Made by a program: the position numbers and the translations under genes
Part shown: positions 6,131-8,203 of the stretch, one piece after another
Numbering within the stretch: the stretch's first letter is position 1
Layout of the letters: every line of letters begins with the position of its first letter
Source: an uncultured bacterium
GTDB taxonomy: Bacteria; Patescibacteria; Paceibacteria; UBA9973; Zambryskibacteraceae
Reading direction: 5' to 3'
Assembly: GCA_903918125.1 (NCBI GenBank)
Contig: CAIXDB010000108.1
Location: forward strand, 1 to 8,203
Length of the DNA stretch: 8,203 bases
The notes under the pieces: generated by a model
What the model was told of the DNA's origin: nothing
What the model saw: only the letters and a program-made list of their open reading frames with translations
Databases searched by the model: none

Positions 6131-6140
6131 CCGCTTTTTG
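6098..6140. terminator. Bidirectional terminator containing the end of the MazF-like gene
   Basis: CAAAAAGCGGTTATA (6098-6112) pairs perfectly over 15 bp with TATAACCGCTTTTTG (6126-6140), loop 13 nt. The A-tract and T-tract at the two edges make it an intrinsic terminator in both directions, so it can end both the MazF-like gene and the convergent recG. The MazF-like stop codon TAA (6128-6130) is inside the 3' arm. Confidence 0.88.
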
Positions 6141-6256
6141 TATTTGTCTGATTCCGCTTTCACGGAACCGAGGCCGAAGCCGTTTAGACACATATGATAC
6201 CAAACCTCGCCAAACTGTCAATCAAGTTGTGGGATAAGTGTTGAAAAATAGATTCT

Positions 6257-8203
6257 TCATTCAAAATGAATGTTATTTTTTGTACTTGCGAGGTATTCGG
6301 TAATGAGCGGGTAGTGGGTGAAATGCAGATCTTCCTCGACGATACGGACCGCCTCGGTGCGAGCGGCCTCGACCATTTTCAAGTTTTGAATGGCTTCCAT
6401 GCCCAGGTCGGAGATGCCCCATTGTTTGCGACCGTACAGCTCGCCGGCACCACGCTGAGCCAGGTCGAACTCAGCAAGCTCGAACCCGTTTTTTGCCGTG
6501 ATGAGCGCTTTCAAACGGTCGCGCGTTTTTTCACTCTTTCCTTCGGCGAACACATAGCAGTATGCCTGGTGGTTCGAGCGGATGACACGTCCGCGCAACT
6601 GATGCAACTGCGACAAACCGAAACGTTCGGCGCCTTCGATGATTATCATCGTTGCATTCGGCACGTTCACACCGACTTCGACGACAGATGTTGCTACGAG
6701 AATGTCTGTTTTGTGCTGTTCAAAGTCTGCCATGACCGACTCTTTTTCGGCTGGCGACATTTTGCTGTGAAGCGTGTCCACCATGAATTCTTTGAACACG
6801 GTCTCGCCGAGTCGCTCGGCTTCTTCGGTTACCGACTTGGCAATCATGGCAAACTCTTTGTCCGGGTCGGGTTCGTTTATGCGCGGGCAGATGACATAGA
6901 GTTGCCTGCCGTTTTTCAACTCCGCGCGAATTTCCTCGTACGTTTTGTCGCGTTCATTTGGCGTGATGATACGCGTGATGATCGGTTTGCGCCCCACGGG
7001 CATTTGGTCGAGCAGTGTAATGTCGAGGTCGCCGTACACGGTGAGCGATAGCGTGCGGGGAATCGGCGTGGCGGTCATGGAAAGCAGGTGCGGAGTAAGG
7101 TTACCTTTCGTTGTCATTTTCTGTCTCTGCAATGTGCCAAAGCGATGTTGTTCGTCAATAATTGCGTACGCGAGATGTTTGAACACGACGCTTTTCTGAA
7201 TGAGCGCGTGCGTGCCGATGAGAATAGGCACTGAACCGTCAGCCACCCATTTCAAAAGTTGCGTGCGAGAAATGTTTGTCGAACCGCCGGGATTACTTTT
7301 TGACGGGAAAATTCTGCAACCGGAACCGGTGATGAGGCCGACTTTAACCGGCAAGTGTTTGAAATAGCTGATGAAGTTTTCAAAATGTTGCTTGGCCAGG
7401 ATTTCCGTCGGTGCCATGTACGCGGTTTGCAGAAAGCCGGAAAGCTCTTCGCCTTTCGGACCGCGTGGATGTGCTCGCGTGACGGCGTACACGGTCGTTG
7501 CCGCCACCGCCGTTTTGCCGGAGCCGACATCGCCTTCGAGAAGTCGCGACATGGGGTAGCCTTTTTTGAAATCGGCGAGGATGGCGTCGATGGCGCGAGT
7601 TTGCGACTCGGTAGGTTTGAAAGGAAATCGCGCAATAAATTCTGCGACGTCACGTGTGCTCGTCTCGATGTCAAATGTTTTCTGCGTGTTCCACAGTCGG
7701 CGATCGTGTTGTTTCTGCAATTGAATGAAGAAAATTTCTTGAAAAGCAAAACGCTTGCGTGCGGCGAGGGCGTTGTCCTGGTTCATCGGCGCGTGAATCC
7801 AGATGAGCGCCGTGCGGATGCCGGGCAAGTTGTATTTTTCCAAAATATCTTCGGGAATCGGATCGACAAGCGTGTCGAGCAAACCGCTTTTGAAAATTTT
7901 CTGGACGGTGTGGTAGAGCCAATGCGATGTCACACCTTTGCTTTCCGGGTAAACGGGGTAGAGCGCGTGCTCGTCGTGGCCGGGACCAAAGAGTGACTCG
8001 CCGACCGAGTCGGGAAGCGCACGCACCACTTCGATTTTGGGATTGCTTATGTAAAGATTACTCGTGCTTTTGTCACCGATGCCGACGTTGCCGGAATTCT
8101 TTTTTCTCTTCTCACTTACTTTTCCCTCGACGCGCACGAGCTGTCCGTCGATAACCATTTTGGCAATGTACGGCTGGTTGAACCAGACGAGCTTCACATG
8201 TCC
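6257..8203 (-). CDS. recG: ATP-dependent DNA helicase RecG, N-terminus cut off by the window edge
   Basis: RecG remodels stalled replication forks and branch-migrates Holliday junctions. The frame is open to the window end (the codons before GTG 8197 encode Gly-His), so the true start lies beyond 8203; about 649 codons are present of the usual 680-700 or more. Numbered from 8197, visible parts are the end of the wedge OB-fold (LVWFNQPY, 3-10), a Q-motif-like TESQTRAI (196-203), Walker A GDVGSGKT (222-229), MAPTEILAKQHF (261-272), DEQHRFG (348-354), TATPIPRT (375-382), SVVEVGVNVPNA (504-515), GAERFGLSQLHQLRGRVIR (522-540) and GFELAEFDLAQRGAGELYG (571-589). All helicase motifs are intact. An insertion of about 15 residues sits after LITGS (about 293-310). 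It ends in TGA and has only a weak hairpin of its own; the terminator at 6098-6140 probably serves it. Confidence 0.95.
   Translation of the reverse strand, partial: GHVKLVWFNQPYIAKMVIDGQLVRVEGKVSEKRKKNSGNVGIGDKSTSNLYISNPKIEVVRALPDSVGESLFGPGHDEHALYPVYPESKGVTSHWLYHTVQKIFKSGLLDTLVDPIPEDILEKYNLPGIRTALIWIHAPMNQDNALAARKRFAFQEIFFIQLQKQHDRRLWNTQKTFDIETSTRDVAEFIARFPFKPTESQTRAIDAILADFKKGYPMSRLLEGDVGSGKTAVAATTVYAVTRAHPRGPKGEELSGFLQTAYMAPTEILAKQHFENFISYFKHLPVKVGLITGSGCRIFPSKSNPGGSTNISRTQLLKWVADGSVPILIGTHALIQKSVVFKHLAYAIIDEQHRFGTLQRQKMTTKGNLTPHLLSMTATPIPRTLSLTVYGDLDITLLDQMPVGRKPIITRIITPNERDKTYEEIRAELKNGRQLYVICPRINEPDPDKEFAMIAKSVTEEAERLGETVFKEFMVDTLHSKMSPAEKESVMADFEQHKTDILVATSVVEVGVNVPNATMIIIEGAERFGLSQLHQLRGRVIRSNHQAYCYVFAEGKSEKTRDRLKALITAKNGFELAEFDLAQRGAGELYGRKQWGISDLGMEAIQNLKMVEAARTEAVRIVEEDLHFTHYPLITEYLASTKNNIHFE

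Noticed and set aside
6141..6256. A small gene or RNA between the MazF-like gene and recG
   Set aside because: The 116-bp gap shows no frame of note, no promoter-terminator pair and only a weak hairpin (6 bp) at the recG stop codon.

Overview
The window reads like chromosomal DNA from a small-genome bacterium of the Candidate Phyla Radiation (Patescibacteria, probably a Parcubacteria-type lineage). This is an inference from several signs: very short intergenic gaps, start codons sitting directly behind -10 boxes with no ribosome binding site, tRNA and tmRNA genes without an encoded CCA end, a small membrane protein with a WFRAKRFGWGW-type N-terminus, and a solitary PemK/MazF-like toxin of a kind I associate with that group. 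No rRNA or marker phylogeny is available here to fix the taxon.

Left part (1-3400): a translation and protein quality-control block. On the minus strand smpB (start at 985) is followed after 48 nt by ssrA (tmRNA, 484 down to 93). The tmRNA is complete: acceptor stem, nine-base-pair H2, four interleaved pseudoknots and a 23-codon tag frame. Divergently from smpB runs ftsH, a membrane AAA+ zinc protease. Together they can rescue stalled ribosomes, tag the unfinished protein and possibly degrade it. The short gap between smpB and ftsH holds three perfect tandem copies of a 34-bp unit. Both flanking genes seem to have leaderless or nearly leaderless mRNAs. A small cysteine-rich protein of unknown function follows ftsH from its own promoter.

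Middle (3400-5350): a minus-strand two-helix membrane protein with a strong terminator; a tRNA-Ile with anticodon UAU; an HD-domain phosphohydrolase whose ATG lies two bases after the tRNA; and a convergent membrane-anchored protein with a lysozyme/transglycosylase-like pattern, whose stop codon directly abuts the HD gene's stop codon.

Right part (5350-8203): a 260-bp stretch with no protein gene, which carries a promoter, a long foldable sequence closed by a terminal stem, and an intrinsic terminator. I read this as an independent structured non-coding RNA of a family I do not recognise. It lies directly upstream of a PemK/MazF-like toxin gene whose last codons form half of its own terminator hairpin. 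The window ends inside recG (minus strand), whose N-terminal part lies beyond position 8203.

The most interesting items are the unassigned ncRNA next to the lone MazF-like gene, the unusual tmRNA tag ending in FAFARV, the triple 34-bp repeat between smpB and ftsH, and the tRNA-Ile(UAU) joined to the HD gene.
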